From Hamiltosporidium magnivora (taxonomy: Eukaryota > Microsporidia > Dubosqiidae): DNA of 16,560 nt. The DNA is taken from NCBI GenBank assembly GCA_004325065.1, contig PITI01000219.1, positions 1-16,560 of the forward strand. Direction: 5' to 3'. Positions within the stretch are counted from its first letter, which is position 1, and the number at the start of each line of letters is the position of its first letter. A program made the position numbers and the translations under genes. The notes beneath the pieces were generated by a model, which made no database searches, had not been told where the DNA came from, and saw only the letters and a list, made by a program, of their open reading frames with translations. This document shows, in pieces, positions 1 through 9,110 of this stretch.

Positions 1-239
1 CTCACACCAGTTTCACACACTCATTGCCAAGCAGAAAGTTTTTTATGTGGTTATCCTCCCTCCACTGCTTTTTAGTAACAATATTATATTTTTATGAGAT
101 AAGAGTTTTAGCTGTATGCACCAGCCTTCTTCTTATTACGGGCTTGGAGCCCGCAGAGAAGAATCAATCGTATCCGGCTAGGTTTTTTATAATCCTTATG
201 GATCTTATATCATTCAATTATAAACTTGGACAACTTTAA
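1..239 (+). other. GC-richer open block of unknown nature at left edge
   Basis: A plus-strand frame is open from the left edge to the TAA ending at 239, about 79 codons. It has no upstream ATG inside the window; the first ATG codes for the Met of MWLSS. The block is visibly richer in G+C than the 3 kb to its right. The encoded stretch is hydrophobic early on (FLVTILYFYEIRVLAV) and contains ITGLEPAEKNQ, but I recognise no family. The minus strand also reads fairly well in pieces (for example CGLQARNKKKAG, then KKQWREDNHIKNFLLGNE before a stop near the edge), so the real coding strand is uncertain. A decayed mobile-element end or the end of a gene lying to the left are both possible. Confidence 0.25.
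139..153. repeat. GC-rich hairpin
   Basis: CGGGCT, then a 3-base loop TGG, then AGCCCG: a perfect 6-bp stem. It stands out because the surroundings are AT-rich. No function is assigned. Confidence 0.5.
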
Positions 240-3200
240 ACGGTGCTTCACGAGACAATTACTTTAAAATTTTAAAAACACTAGAATTTTTTTTCCTTTA
301 TTAGGTTTACATGAGAAAAGGTTAAAACATAAAATTTATTTGGAATTAAAAAATACCGACCAGAAGTTTACAAAAGAATATGAATTTAGAATATTTATGA
401 ATACATAGATTTTCTACTTAATATTAAGAAAATGTATCTTATTTTTTCTATTTTCATAGATAAAGAAACAAATAACAAGGAAATCAATGTTTTTTTTCAA
501 AATAACATTGCATGCAGAAAAATTGTGTATTCATTTTTTGAGAAGAACCGAAGATTTTTTTTTCAGAAAACTTAAAAATATTAAAATTAAAATGTAATTT
601 TACAGCAGAATATTTAAAATCACCTTTGAGTTTTTGCACAAGAAATGTGAGGCTAACAATCAAGGCTAATTATATTGATTTTGAAAGATAGGGGTTATTT
701 GGTCATTTTCTATCCAGAATCGTAATATATCTTGGAAGATTTTAGGTTTTGTTTATGTGTTGCCGGATATAAATTGTGAGTTTTCGAATATTTACCTAAT
801 AATATTTTATTAATCGTAAGAATGCGGATAGAAACTCATAATATGAGGAAATTCTTTTGAAATGCATAGAATTTCTCAAAATTTTTATTATTATAGACAT
901 ACAGAAAATTTAATAATATTCATTAAAGGTGTGTTTTTAGCATTTTCTATGTTAAATCCATGATCAAATTTAATTTTGAACTTAGTTTCTCGCCTTATTG
1001 AATTGAGATTAAATATTAAAATTTCTAAGATACTTTAGAACCGTCAGATGTTTTTCTTTGGAAATTATTACTATGATTAATGAATTATTTATGAGTTTTT
1101 GAATAAAATACAATAAAAATTTTAAGGTTTATCAAGGTTTTTCTATAGAAAGTTCTAAGTACATTTCTGATGATACACTAATCAATCGAAAATTGTAGGA
1201 CATTCTTCTATTTTATTTAATATCATATATTGATTCAAGAGTCTTTGGTACTTAAGTAGATTTAAAGACGTCTCAAGTTTGAAATTTACAAATATATATA
1301 AAGATCGCATATTATTGCTGAAAAACGATCTTTAATCATTTTTTTTGTACATTAAAATGCATTTGAATTGTGTAGGAATTGAATCATTCAAAATTATGAA
1401 AAAAAAAATAATTTTCTTGAAATTTTCCGAAATAAACGATATCACAAACTTTGTAAAATATTCTATCATGTTCGTGATATTGTTGAAATAAAGGATCACA
1501 TGTTCAGCCAAACCTCAAATTTTACATTTATTTTCATAGTAATCTTCGATGCTAATGCGTGCATTGATTGTGAAAAACTGTTTTTTAGTTTTAATTAATC
1601 GATATTATTGAAAATGTTGCTATATATGTTAGAAGATTAAAAAGAGAGATATCAATTTTTTAAAGAAAAATAAGAATTTAAAAACATTTAATTTCAGTGT
1701 AATAATTAATCATGATATAATTTCAAGCATCGAAAAAAAAAAGAATTTTAGGGACCTCATGATTATATTTGAATAACCTTTTCGAGCCAAAAGATTAGAT
1801 GAAATAAGTAATATCTGAATTCGGAATTTCAAACAAACTATTATTAAATAATTAAGCTTCATTTAAAGTGCAAATAAAAAAGTTAGTGCTGGATTCTTAT
1901 TGTTTTGCATTTGATTTTTGTGCCAAGTATTTTCGTTAGCATAATTCTCATCTGAAACTTTATATGATAAATTATTTTCATTATATTTTCAATTATAAAA
2001 TATATTTGAGGATTATTCTCTTTCAGCTCAGATTTTACTTTGAATTTTACTATCAAAAGAATAATAAATTCTAATTAACAATATATAGTAATTTATCAAA
2101 TTTAGAGTAATATCTACTCTTTGAAACGAAGGCAATGTGTTTTCTATTTTGGTTGCATACTTTGTTAATCCCGACAAGAATACCCTTGATAACTAACATC
2201 GTTTCAAATATCGGAAAATCGATTATTTAATCGAATAGTGCACGACGAATTCAACGGCAAAGACTAACTCGAAATGTTTAATGGGCTTTCTAATTAGCAT
2301 ACCAATGAAACTGTTATAATTAAGAAAAGAACATTATGATGTGTTTATAAATCTTAAACAACCTACAATGATTCTAGAAGTAGAGCAGAAAATACATTGA
2401 AAGATTTGATTGGTTCAAAAGAATATTTGCATTAATCATAGTACAGAAAACATTCTAGAGCGTACTAGAAATTATTAAAACATTACTACAAATATTTTTT
2501 TTACTTTTTGTGGTTTTACTGGTCAAATTAAAAATCAATCTAATCATTTTTCAGATTTTTCCAAAAATCATTTTTAACTACAAATACTTAATAATAAGAT
2601 TTACGTTTTTTTTTGCTTTTTTTCTTAGTAATTGATCATGTTTTTATTAAAGATTGCATAAAATAATTATTGCTCGAATAATCTCATGAGATTTTATACC
2701 TGAAGAATTGAAAACATTCTTAAAAAAAATGGCGAATCTATAAAAATGTTTAATATTATTACATCATGATGCCTAAAATTTTTTTATGCGCCAAATAAAA
2801 CGCTTCACATATCGCAACTTAACAAAAAAGCGAAATTTGATATAGTTAGACGATTCAGTTGAAGGATTATAAAAAAGAAATAAAAAGATAAAGCCATTGA
2901 ATGTTTAGAATCAAACAAAACATAAAATAAAAGGTACTATGATTAAAAATATTGCAGAGTTTCATCTGAAGAGTTGCAAAGGCGGTATAAATTCGGAAAT
3001 GAAAGTCTAAAAAAATATTTTAGTAAATAAATTAGGTTGGGGTGTGCAAGCTCTATTAAAATTAAGACGAAATTATAGCTCAGAAAATGAGTATAAGAAA
3101 AATAACTGATTATTTTTAATTTTTTTCGCGAATGTAAAATTAAATCCGTTTTTACGGGCTCAATGGCTATTTATGATTTAAAAGAAATAATACCGCCGTT

Positions 3201-3300
3201 TTTTAAAATAAATGCAAAAAAAAAAATCTCTACTTAATTAAGATTTTTGTGTAAGTTTTTGCATGCGCTTAAGAAATCGTAATCAAAAAAAATATAGTAT
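240..3300. other. AT-rich stretch without a recognisable gene
   Basis: Stops are dense in all frames, and I found no reading frame of convincing length and no recognisable protein motif. Homopolymeric A and T tracts are common. The only structured feature I can point to is a pair of short motifs at 3070-3143 that recur at 13126-13161. A slightly GC-richer patch around 2100-2340 reads as nothing I know. Confidence 0.6.
3070..3143 (+). repeat. Dispersed non-coding motif, copy 1
   Basis: AAATTATAGCTCAGA (3070-3084) and TAATTTTTTTCGCG followed after 3 bases by GTAAAATTA (3117-3142) both recur at 13126-13161, where the two motifs are joined in the opposite order. The CGCG core is rare in this AT-rich sequence, so the match is unlikely to be simple AT background. 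Confidence 0.45.
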
Positions 3301-3504
3301 ATTGGCGTAAATTGGAACGATAAATTTCTTTTTCACATTTTTTCTTTCTTGTGTTTTATTATTTAAGGTGCTTTCGTTGGTATGGTCTTCAATATTCAAG
3401 ATGCTCTTTTTGCTTTTTTTAATTATATGCATTACAGGCCATATTTCACCCGTTATCGCCTTAATTATTTTAGAAATGGCTATAAACTAATTTAAATCAC
3501 ACCT

Positions 3505-3833
3505 TTGAAGATTTATGTGGCTCGTTTTAAATACTATATTTGTCCCAATTACACGCATCAAAATTTATTTGTCGCATATCCTTTGATACATTTCCTGAAG
3601 TTGCTCATTCAAATCATTTTTATGTGTTATCCAGCCAAAAATATTATTTATGGAATATCTTGCTCAATTAATTCAATTCGCAAAAATTTCTCCATTTTTT
3701 CGCTTTTAAAATATTTAGGAACAAAGCAATTTTCTTTTCGAAGCATACAGGCTGCTTTTAAGTTACTGTCGGTTGAACAATAGGTTTGTAAACTATGAAC
3801 ATGTGTGGCAAAATTTGTTGAGTTATCTAGATA
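3505..3833. other. Stretch open on both strands, unidentified
   Basis: The plus strand is open from a TTG at 3505 to the stop ending at 3783 (92 codons, no ATG start), giving a Phe/Ile-rich peptide containing KYLGTKQFSFRSIQAAF. The minus strand is open across 3648-3833 and reads more like an ordinary protein (SNLKAACMLRKENCFVPKYF, then KSEKMEKFLRIELIEQDIP). I recognise neither. A decayed gene or element on the minus strand is my slight preference, because its composition is less biased. The plus frame could be an antisense shadow. Confidence 0.25.
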
Positions 3834-3849
3834 TTACATATCTTTGAAA

Positions 3850-4320
3850 GCAACTAAATGTACTATAAGAATAAATGAAATGCTAAATCTGGGCATGAAA
3901 GCTTCAAGGAAAAATATTATAGTATTATTTTTGTTTCATTACTTTTTGTCTCTTTAATCCTTTGATTGTTTTTTCTTTCCATAAAGTTAATAAACGTCAT
4001 ATGTATACCTTACTATGGGTTAATATATGGCATTTTATGAGATTAGAGTGACAAAATATGACAATAAACACATTTTAAACTCATGTATATAGATAGGTAC
4101 AGCTTCTCTCCTATCTTCCTTAAAGTCAAAAAAAAACATTTCTGATATCCAGGCAAAAGATTCAGAAATAATGTGGTTAAAAATGTGAATAGCATTCTCG
4201 AGAGAATATAACACCAATTAAATGTATTTTATGTTCTATTTTTTTTCATATTGAGCTACATTTCTTTAATATTTTTAACTATAAAAAATTTACAAATGCT
4301 AATTTATTTAAAAAAAATTT
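3850..4320. other. AT-rich spacer
   Basis: No gene is recognised. A 60-codon minus-strand open frame at 4035-4217 has no motif, and frames of that length are expected by chance at this base composition. Confidence 0.5.
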
Positions 4321-4323
4321 CGG

Positions 4324-4539
4324 TTAACAAATTTTCTCTTTCATCATTTTAACTAATTCATCATCTTCCTCTGCATTTACTCTTTTTTTATATTTATGTT
4401 CGTTTATTTTCTGGGGGCGGCATCTTAAATAACGAGTAATATATATCCTGTATTTACTTTTACAGTGCATCAAACTCGTTCTACTTCTTTTAAAGAGCGT
4501 TTTGTTTTTTATGCCATTAAAATTATTGAATAACACCAT
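4324..4539 (-). pseudogene. Basic-then-acidic small frame at 3' end of copy A
   Basis: This 71-codon frame starts at ATG but is open further upstream (SYDRRKLLISRLHTEESW and beyond), so the ATG is probably not a true start. The middle is strongly basic (KRSRTSL, RYLRCRPQKINEHKYKKR) and the end is charged (NAEEDDELVKMMKEKIC). It lies directly downstream, on the minus strand, of the copy A endonuclease remnant. The EEDDE run resembles a QEDDE readable in copy B just after its endonuclease. I therefore read it as the eroded tail of the retrotransposon protein. An independent small gene cannot be excluded. Confidence 0.4.
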
Positions 4540-4942
4540 ATGACGTTTTTTCCAGCTCTCTTCTGTATGTAGTCTCGAAATGAGTAATTTCCGTCGATCG
4601 TAGGAGATTTTTTGCTGTTTTCTTGAATACTATCGACTGAATGTTTTTATATGTATTCATGGGTATTTTAGTCTTTTAAAAACATTCCTTGGTTGATTCT
4701 ACAATAACGCTTCTATTTATTAGATAAGTAATTACCTCGATATCCATTTGTACATTAACCAATTCATTTGCTTATGAGTCAGATTTCTTTAATTTGCTCT
4801 ATTTCTTCTATTCGAAGTGATTCCTACGTCGATGAGTGCGATTTCATCTTTACTCTTTACTAAAATAGATGTTATCTAGTATATTTTTCCCAATATTTAC
4901 ATAAGATTTTATCTTGGTGACTCTTCGAATCTCTGCATAGTA
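4324..4942 (-). mobile_element. Copy A: remnant of R2-like retrotransposon endonuclease region
   Basis: Read on the minus strand from 4936, the sequence gives AEIRRVTKIKSYVNI, then (by frameshift) ILVKSKDEIALIDVGITS at about 4811-4870, then LTHKQMNWLMYKW at about 4750-4785. These correspond in order to the region before the PD-(D/E)XK endonuclease of copy B (ENEYAKK...KTNAKIQNN), its PDIFIFNKRENRITLIEV core, and its KLRKY...LGLIYRY segment. The first catalytic dipeptide PD is not preserved and the second acidic residue is Asp (LIDV) rather than Glu (LIEV). In-frame stops and frameshifts show it is dead. Nothing upstream of about 4942 looks like the rest of Pol, so the copy is 5'-truncated or eroded. 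A C-terminal piece remains open at 4324-4539. Confidence 0.7.
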
Positions 4943-5163
4943 TATTTGATAAGTAATTATAATATCTAAAATAGAAACTTATTAAAGAAATACAAAGCTT
5001 AAATCTTGCAATTTGTTACTGTATATTTTTAACGGATGAAGTAAATTATGAATTAAATGAATCCAATTTTTACCACTTCAATTAAATCAGCAGTTCTCTA
5101 TTTTAAATTTTTGAAAATTATCATACCAGAATGAATTTATATCATAAATTAAAGAAAAGATAT

Positions 5164-5169
5164 TTTATT
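5164..5169 (-). promoter_or_regulatory. AATAAA polyadenylation-type signal overlapping a stop codon
   Basis: On the minus strand the gene end reads CTAATAAAAT. The TAA stop (5168-5170) overlaps AATAAA (5164-5169). Overlap of poly(A) signals with or next to stop codons is typical of compact microsporidian genes; its use here is inferred. Confidence 0.4.
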
Positions 5170-5587
5170 AGATACTATAATAATCTAAATAGCATAAAGC
5201 AATCAAAATACCACCATCGAACAAAACCAACCCAAATAGAACCAGATTATATATAGATATTCCTTTCAAAACGAATCTCTTTACATTTGTATTCTCTAGA
5301 ATAAAAAAAATTCCGAATAGGATTTTAAGTAATATATTAAATACCATAAGAATATTTGGTTTGATTGAATACCTAAATCTTAAAAACATCATACAAACTA
5401 GTATTAAACCAATAATAATTTCAGAAATGCATAAAATACAGCTTACAGAGCGGTTCTTGTCGTTTTCTGTATTATTATCAAGATTTTCTTCGGAATATAT
5501 ATGTCTATTTTTATTTTGCTCATTTTTAAGTTCAATATCTACAGCCCCGGTATCTATTACAGATATATTGTCGGTTAACATGTTCAT
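5168..5587 (-). CDS. Hypothetical three-pass membrane protein, 139 aa
   Basis: I do not recognise the family. The first ~46 residues are polar and Asn/Glu/Asp-rich (MNMLTDNISVIDTG..., ending NNTENDKNRSVS) and probably face the cytosol or a lumen. Three hydrophobic segments follow: about residues 48-70 (CILCISEIIIGLILVCMMF), 78-97 (NILMVFNILLKILFGIFFIL) and 110-134 (ISIYNLVLFGLVLFDGGILI). Short basic linkers (RFRYSIK, NVKRFVLK) separate them. The length is well above chance for this composition, and the separation of a polar N-terminus from regularly spaced hydrophobic segments supports a real gene. The start could be Met1 or Met3. The gene is intronless, its stop overlaps AATAAA, and it stands alone between copies A and B of the retrotransposon. 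An antisense open frame at 5361-5591 is a shadow. Confidence 0.7.
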   Translation of the reverse strand: MNMLTDNISVIDTGAVDIELKNEQNKNRHIYSEENLDNNTENDKNRSVSCILCISEIIIGLILVCMMFLRFRYSIKPNILMVFNILLKILFGIFFILENTNVKRFVLKGISIYNLVLFGLVLFDGGILIALCYLDYYSI

Positions 5588-5591
5588 TTAA

Positions 5592-6110
5592 GGTGTTTAA
5601 AATTTCCGTATTTTTCATGAATAAATTACCATATGTAAGAATATATATTACAAAAAAAGAAAAAAAGCTTAAGTTGCGGTTCCAGGTAATTAACAAATCT
5701 CTATAAAAAGAACATTAATTACAAAAAATTATGTGAAAAATTGTTTTATTTTTTTATATGTGAAGTTTTCATATTATTGCTTTCGATCTATTTTGCTCAT
5801 TTTTAATCTTCTATTCTTAAATATATTCTTTTGGTAAGTAATACGACCTCGTGCTATACCAATTGTAACATCTCTCTTATTTTCCTATAAAACCTTAAAA
5901 TAGTCTTAAATTATAATAAATTGAACCTGAAAAAGTAGCAATGGAACTATTGAAGATTAAATAAAAATATATTATAAGTATTTATTTTCATTTATAGGTT
6001 CTAATTTGCCAATATATCAATTCATATTGTACTATATAGAGAATCATTTCCATAAATACGCACCTATACTAAAATAACAATATGCAAAGAAAATATTCAC
6101 AAGAAAAAAA
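5592..6110. other. AT-rich spacer upstream of the 139-aa gene
   Basis: No gene is seen. It holds the presumed promoter of the minus-strand gene, with TATATATT-like runs about 50-60 bases upstream of its ATG, but no motif I can assign with confidence. Confidence 0.4.
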
Positions 6111-6156
6111 TAAAAAACCAGAAAAAACCAGAAAAAACAAAGAAAAAAACGAGAAA
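6111..6156 (+). repeat. Short purine-rich tandem repeat
   Basis: Units close to AAAAAACCAG (10-11 bp) recur about four times, the later ones varied to AAAAAACAAAG and AAAAAAACGAG. On the minus strand this gives the Phe-rich run of a spurious 72-codon frame (6044-6262). Confidence 0.6.
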
Positions 6157-6239
6157 ATTTATTTAAAAATATTCCATCTTTTTGAATCAGTGGCATAGTA
6201 CATTTTTTTATGAAATTAACGCAGTTCTGGGGGTCACAT

Positions 6240-6416
6240 CTAATTGCTCCCCAACACTCCATCAGTATTCCCTATGGTACCTAAATGCCAAAGCTTTTCA
6301 TCTAAAAGATATGTAGAACCTATTTAATAAGCGAGGCAGTTGCCCGGAATTCTAGAATGTCTGTCGCATGGAGTTTTATCGAAGGCTGAAGCCCTTTCCG
6401 GGCTCCCTAAAAAACA
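6240..6416 (-). pseudogene. RNase H-like remnant of a second retrotransposon
   Basis: One minus-strand frame from 6416 to 6240, interrupted by a single in-frame stop, reads SPERASAFDKTPCDRHSRIP, then GNCLAY, stop, then IGSTYLLDEKLWHLGTIG. The segment RHSRIPGNCLAY (about 6330-6359) closely matches the RNase H signature around the catalytic His (H-S-x-I-x-G-N-x-x-A-D-x-L-A) found at the C-terminus of retrotransposon reverse transcriptases. The following GSTYLLDE...LG is in the place of the A-R-x-G-T...L...LG extension seen in many arthropod-type non-LTR elements. R2-like elements such as copy B do not carry RNase H, so this is a separate element. The catalytic D of the A-D-x-L-A box appears lost (AY then stop). 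Identity as RNase H is fairly good; the clade is a guess. Confidence 0.5.
6388..6406. repeat. GC-rich hairpin inside the RNase H remnant
   Basis: AGCCC, loop TTTCC, GGGCT at 6390-6404: a 5-bp stem. Probably incidental. Confidence 0.35.
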
Positions 6417-6462
6417 ATGCAGCATTCTTACTTACTCTCAGTTATGCACTTAATAACCTGCA

Positions 6463-6480
6463 GCTGATATATATATCAGC
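6463..6480. repeat. Perfect 18-bp palindrome
   Basis: GCTGATATATATATCAGC is its own reverse complement. It sits just past the RNase H remnant in a GC-richer block (6300-6680). It may be a cruciform-prone site or a trace of a mobile-element end; nothing shows use. Confidence 0.6.
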
Positions 6481-6939
6481 AATTTAAATGTGGTCATCTT
6501 AGATAGTAAATCTCCTACCAACAGGTATAAGCCGCTGCTTAACTTTTCCGGCTTTGAAAGGGTTTTATTTTTAATCACCAAGCGCTAGGTCTTCTGACTC
6601 GAGTGTGCAAAGCCAGATTTTCATGCAAGAGCATGGAAATTACCTAACAGTTCCGCTCGAAATCTACAATCAGTCTGGTTTTATAAAAAAAGTCGAAAAT
6701 ATATTTGTAGAAATTTTTTTGCCATTCCATAGAATTTCCTTGCTGATAAAAATTTCCATGGAACAGCCGAAAATCTAGTTATTTTTATTCCCGCTAATAA
6801 TCCAAACAATGATTTCATAGTCAGCTTCACTTATTTATTGTCAATTAGAAAGTTTTTATTGTGATTATTCTAACTCTACTGAAAAAAAGAATAAATTTCT
6901 AGTAAGAATTATTTTCAAACTTTTATTGATTTCTGTCTC
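6481..6939. other. GC-richer non-coding stretch between two decayed elements
   Basis: 6480-6680 is richer in G+C than the flanks and contains imperfect stems (AAGCCG...CGGCTT at about 6528-6556, and CATGC AAGA GCATG at about 6623-6636). A plus-strand frame from about 6580 to 6777 is open but has no motif. I read the block as decayed element DNA, not as an RNA gene. Confidence 0.35.
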
Positions 6940-6977
6940 CTCTTGTATCACCATATTTTTTTCTACAAATTCGAATT

Positions 6978-7137
6978 TTCATTTATGTTTATTGTTGGTT
7001 CCTCTAATGTTCTTCCGTATGAAATAAGGGAGCCATTATTTTTTTTATCATGTTTAACACTGTCTTGAATGGCAGTCGTTTCTTTTATATAATGTGTTGG
7101 TTCCTCTTAGATCTCAGCTCTCTTAATAACACCCATT
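6978..7137 (-). repeat. 3' tail of copy B, homologous to the segment at 16395-16560
   Basis: TAATAACACCCATT (7124-7137) is identical to 16547-16560. GTTGGTTCCTC and GAAATAAGGG aligned along about 160 bp also match the right-edge segment in the same order and orientation. On the minus strand copy B reads MGVIKRAEI, stop, EEP; further on come LISYGRTLEEPT and NINENSNL. In copy D the same positions read MGVIMRSEV, LISQGGTTLEEPT and NINEESDL. This fixes the 3' coding end of the element. Confidence 0.8.
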
Positions 7138-7230
7138 GACGCTCTTTTTCAGCGTTCTTCGGCATTTGGTCCTGACTCAAGTCTTCTTCGTCGATCAAAA
7201 GAATTGTTTCATCGTCTTCTTGAGTACTAA

Positions 7231-7590
7231 TTATCGTATATATGCCTCTAAAATCACGAGTATTTGCAGTCTTTTAACATATGTCTTATGGTATTTTGTT
7301 ACATTACCGTACAAGACCATCATATAGCGGATAATCTCAACACTATACCTATAAATAAGACCCAAATCATTTTCTAATATGCCATACTTCCTAAGTTTTT
7401 CAGTTTCAACCATTTGAAGTGAATCAGAAGAAATAATTCTTACTTCAATAAGTGTTATCCTATTTTCTCTCTTATTAAAAATAAATATGTCGGGGCTATT
7501 ATTCTGAATCTTGGCATTGGTCTTATTCTGGTTCACTTATTTCTTTGCATATTCGTTTTCAAGAATTTATTGGGCCCGTGGCTTCTATTT
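7231..7590 (-). pseudogene. PD-(D/E)XK restriction-like endonuclease domain of copy B
   Basis: This is the best preserved part of the element. An uninterrupted 101-codon frame (7231-7536) reads SPDIFIFNKRENRITLIEV, i.e. P-D, 14 residues, then Glu, the signature of the target-nicking endonuclease of R2-group elements. SLQMVETEKLRKYGILEN and NVTKYHKTYVKRL follow. D16 lies at 7489-7491 and E31 at 7444-7446. The frame continues upstream past an in-frame TAA as ENEYAKK (about 7540-7560), and downstream, after a stop at 7231, as LVLKKTMKQFF. The apparent GTG start is therefore an artefact of an internal stop. In the living element this domain cuts the target DNA to prime reverse transcription. Confidence 0.8.
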
Positions 7591-7610
7591 CGTTTTAAAG
7601 ACTTAAATTT

Positions 7611-7775
7611 ATATATTTAGAAGAAGAAGATACAGTCATCTAACCGCTTCATTATGCCGCCTGGTATAGTTATGCCCGAGCATTTTCTCACATTGAGTCG
7701 CTAAAAGATCTACTGTTATAAAAAAATTAAATAAATGTTGACACAATTTTTGCTCCTTAGAATATTATCTATCTT
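7611..7775 (-). pseudogene. CCHC-like knuckle of copy B, upstream of the endonuclease
   Basis: One minus-strand frame with in-frame stops reads EQKLCQHL, then after a gap VDLLATQCEKML, then GHNYTRRHNEAVR and a stop. R2-like elements carry C-x2-C...H-x4-C just before the endonuclease. Here the first Cys is present (7741-7743), the second is Leu (CQHL), the expected His in V-D-H-L is Leu, and the last Cys is kept. The NYTRRHNEAVR segment is highly ordered and shows that the frame is genuine. Confidence 0.75.
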
Positions 7776-8421
7776 GGATTTAGCAGAACACTGCTTCATC
7801 TCGTGACCTGATGTTTTCTTTCATTAGCCAGTAGAAGAGTCCTTAACACATCAAGTTTATTTTTTCTTGCCTTATATAACTTTGAATAAATTTTGCGTTT
7901 TTCAAATTCTTTATATAGTTTAGCCGGTTGAGCTTATTCTAAATTATTCTTAGTGTCATTTTCTTCCAAAAAAATTCAAACTTTTAAGAAGTTCTTTATT
8001 AGTGCAAGATTGGTTTCATTAGTATCGCATCTATAGGATTGCTGCTCTTCGAGTTAATATTTTTTTACTTTTTTTCTGGAGAATCCTAGCGTTTAGAAGC
8101 ATATGTTCGCTTTTAATAAAACACTTCGTATGCCTCTTCCAAGTTCTGTCTGAGGCGGTAGAGACGTTCTTTACCTCTGGCGAATATGTAATTATTTCTT
8201 AACAAATACGGCACGCATTGTATCATCCAACTTAGAGAAAGTCCGCAGTTTAAAGTCAAAGACATTCTATATGATAGTTTATCAAAGACATAGCAAGCTT
8301 GAAAAATTTCAGGAAATATTTTTTTTGCATTTTATCAAGTGCGAAAAATTATTTCAACTCTTGATTTGGGTTTGCTTCGTACTATTTCTAACGAGTTATA
8401 TGTCGGATTACTTTTACTATA

Positions 8422-8445
8422 CTCTATTATTCCCAAATATTTATA
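8422..8445 (-). pseudogene. RT motif E remnant (YKYLGIIE)
   Basis: The minus strand reads YKYLGIIE, the strongly conserved motif at the palm/thumb border of non-LTR reverse transcriptases. It follows motif D at the expected distance but in a shifted frame. An antisense plus-strand frame (8271-8471) over the same DNA is a shadow. Confidence 0.75.
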
Positions 8446-8479
8446 AACACGAAAAACTTTTAGAAGAGTAGATTATATT

Positions 8480-9110
8480 CGAAAACGTATCTTCTATAGC
8501 CAACTTAGCTCTATTTAATTCTAAGCCAATCAGATTAAAAAAGTCTTTAATCTTACCTTTCATGTATCATAGCGTTAAAACGTCTTATTCAAGAGGTTTA
8601 AGATGCCCAATAAACAAAACGTGGTGGTATGTGCTAATCTGAATCATTATGTATTGCCAGTTTAAATATTTCTAATTGAGTTTGGGACTTAACGGATCCA
8701 TACACAAAACAACAAGCAAAGGTAAAAAACCATTCTTTTCTAAAAATATTTTTCTCAATCTTCTTGCTTATAATTTTATTAAGCCCTACTGATATATCAA
8801 TAAACAATTTTGATATTATTACCTTAATAAAATTTAGGATTTATTTAGGAAAATCAGGAATGATATTGAGTCAAATACGCAGGATAGACTAAGTCGATTG
8901 CTCTATGTAATAATTCATGTCTTTCTAATGTTGTTATATACCATTTTTAAGAGCAATATTCAGAAGAGCAGTTTCTTTCGCTCCTTGCGACACCTTAAAG
9001 TATAATATGTTCTTTGCAAGCAATCCTCGTAGGCTTGACTCTAAGTTAAACGACTTTTGTTGTATATTTTGTCCTTAACTTATAGAGGTGGAACATATAA
9101 GCAATTGTCG
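8480..9110 (-). pseudogene. Decayed reverse transcriptase domain of copy B
   Basis: Order on the minus strand: NCLYVPPL at about 9081-9106, matching the Y-R-P-I-T-x-L...Y-K region of R2-type fingers; LRGLLAKN then VSQGAKETALLNIALKNG at 8940-8996, matching the Q-x-G-A-K-E-Q conserved block; VFDSISFLIFLNKS at about 8838-8880, matching motif A (K-A-F-D-S); NGFLPLLVVLCMDPLSPKLN at about 8675-8735, matching motif B and its extension; VLFIGHLK at about 8600-8623, in the place of motif C (F-x-D-D); and NLIGLELNRAKLA at about 8490-8540, matching motif D. The catalytic Asp pair of motif C reads Gly-His (8603-8608). Several frame changes separate the blocks. Confidence 0.75.

Noticed and set aside
2220..2240. 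Inverted repeat TCGATTA TT TAATCGA
   Set aside because: Short AT-rich inverted repeats like this are expected by chance here.
4035..4217. 60-codon minus-strand open frame starting MVLYSLENAI
   Set aside because: No motif, and open frames of this length are common by chance at this A+T content.
6044..6262. 72-codon minus-strand frame with a Phe-rich C-terminal half
   Set aside because: The Phe run is a translation of the purine-rich tandem repeat at 6111-6156. The start follows the RNase H remnant and is not an independent gene.
6300..6680. GC-richer block with stems as a possible rRNA or other structured RNA
   Set aside because: No recognisable rRNA core sequence, and its left part is better explained as coding remnant of an RNase H domain.
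6580..6777. Plus-strand open frame through RSSDSSVQSQIF and QEHGNYLTVPLE
   Set aside because: Only about 50 codons after its ATG, no motif, and surrounded by decayed element sequence.
7136..7327. Plus-strand 63-codon frame
   Set aside because: Antisense shadow of the copy B endonuclease region.
8271..8471. Plus-strand 66-codon frame
   Set aside because: Antisense shadow of the YKYLGIIE segment of copy B.
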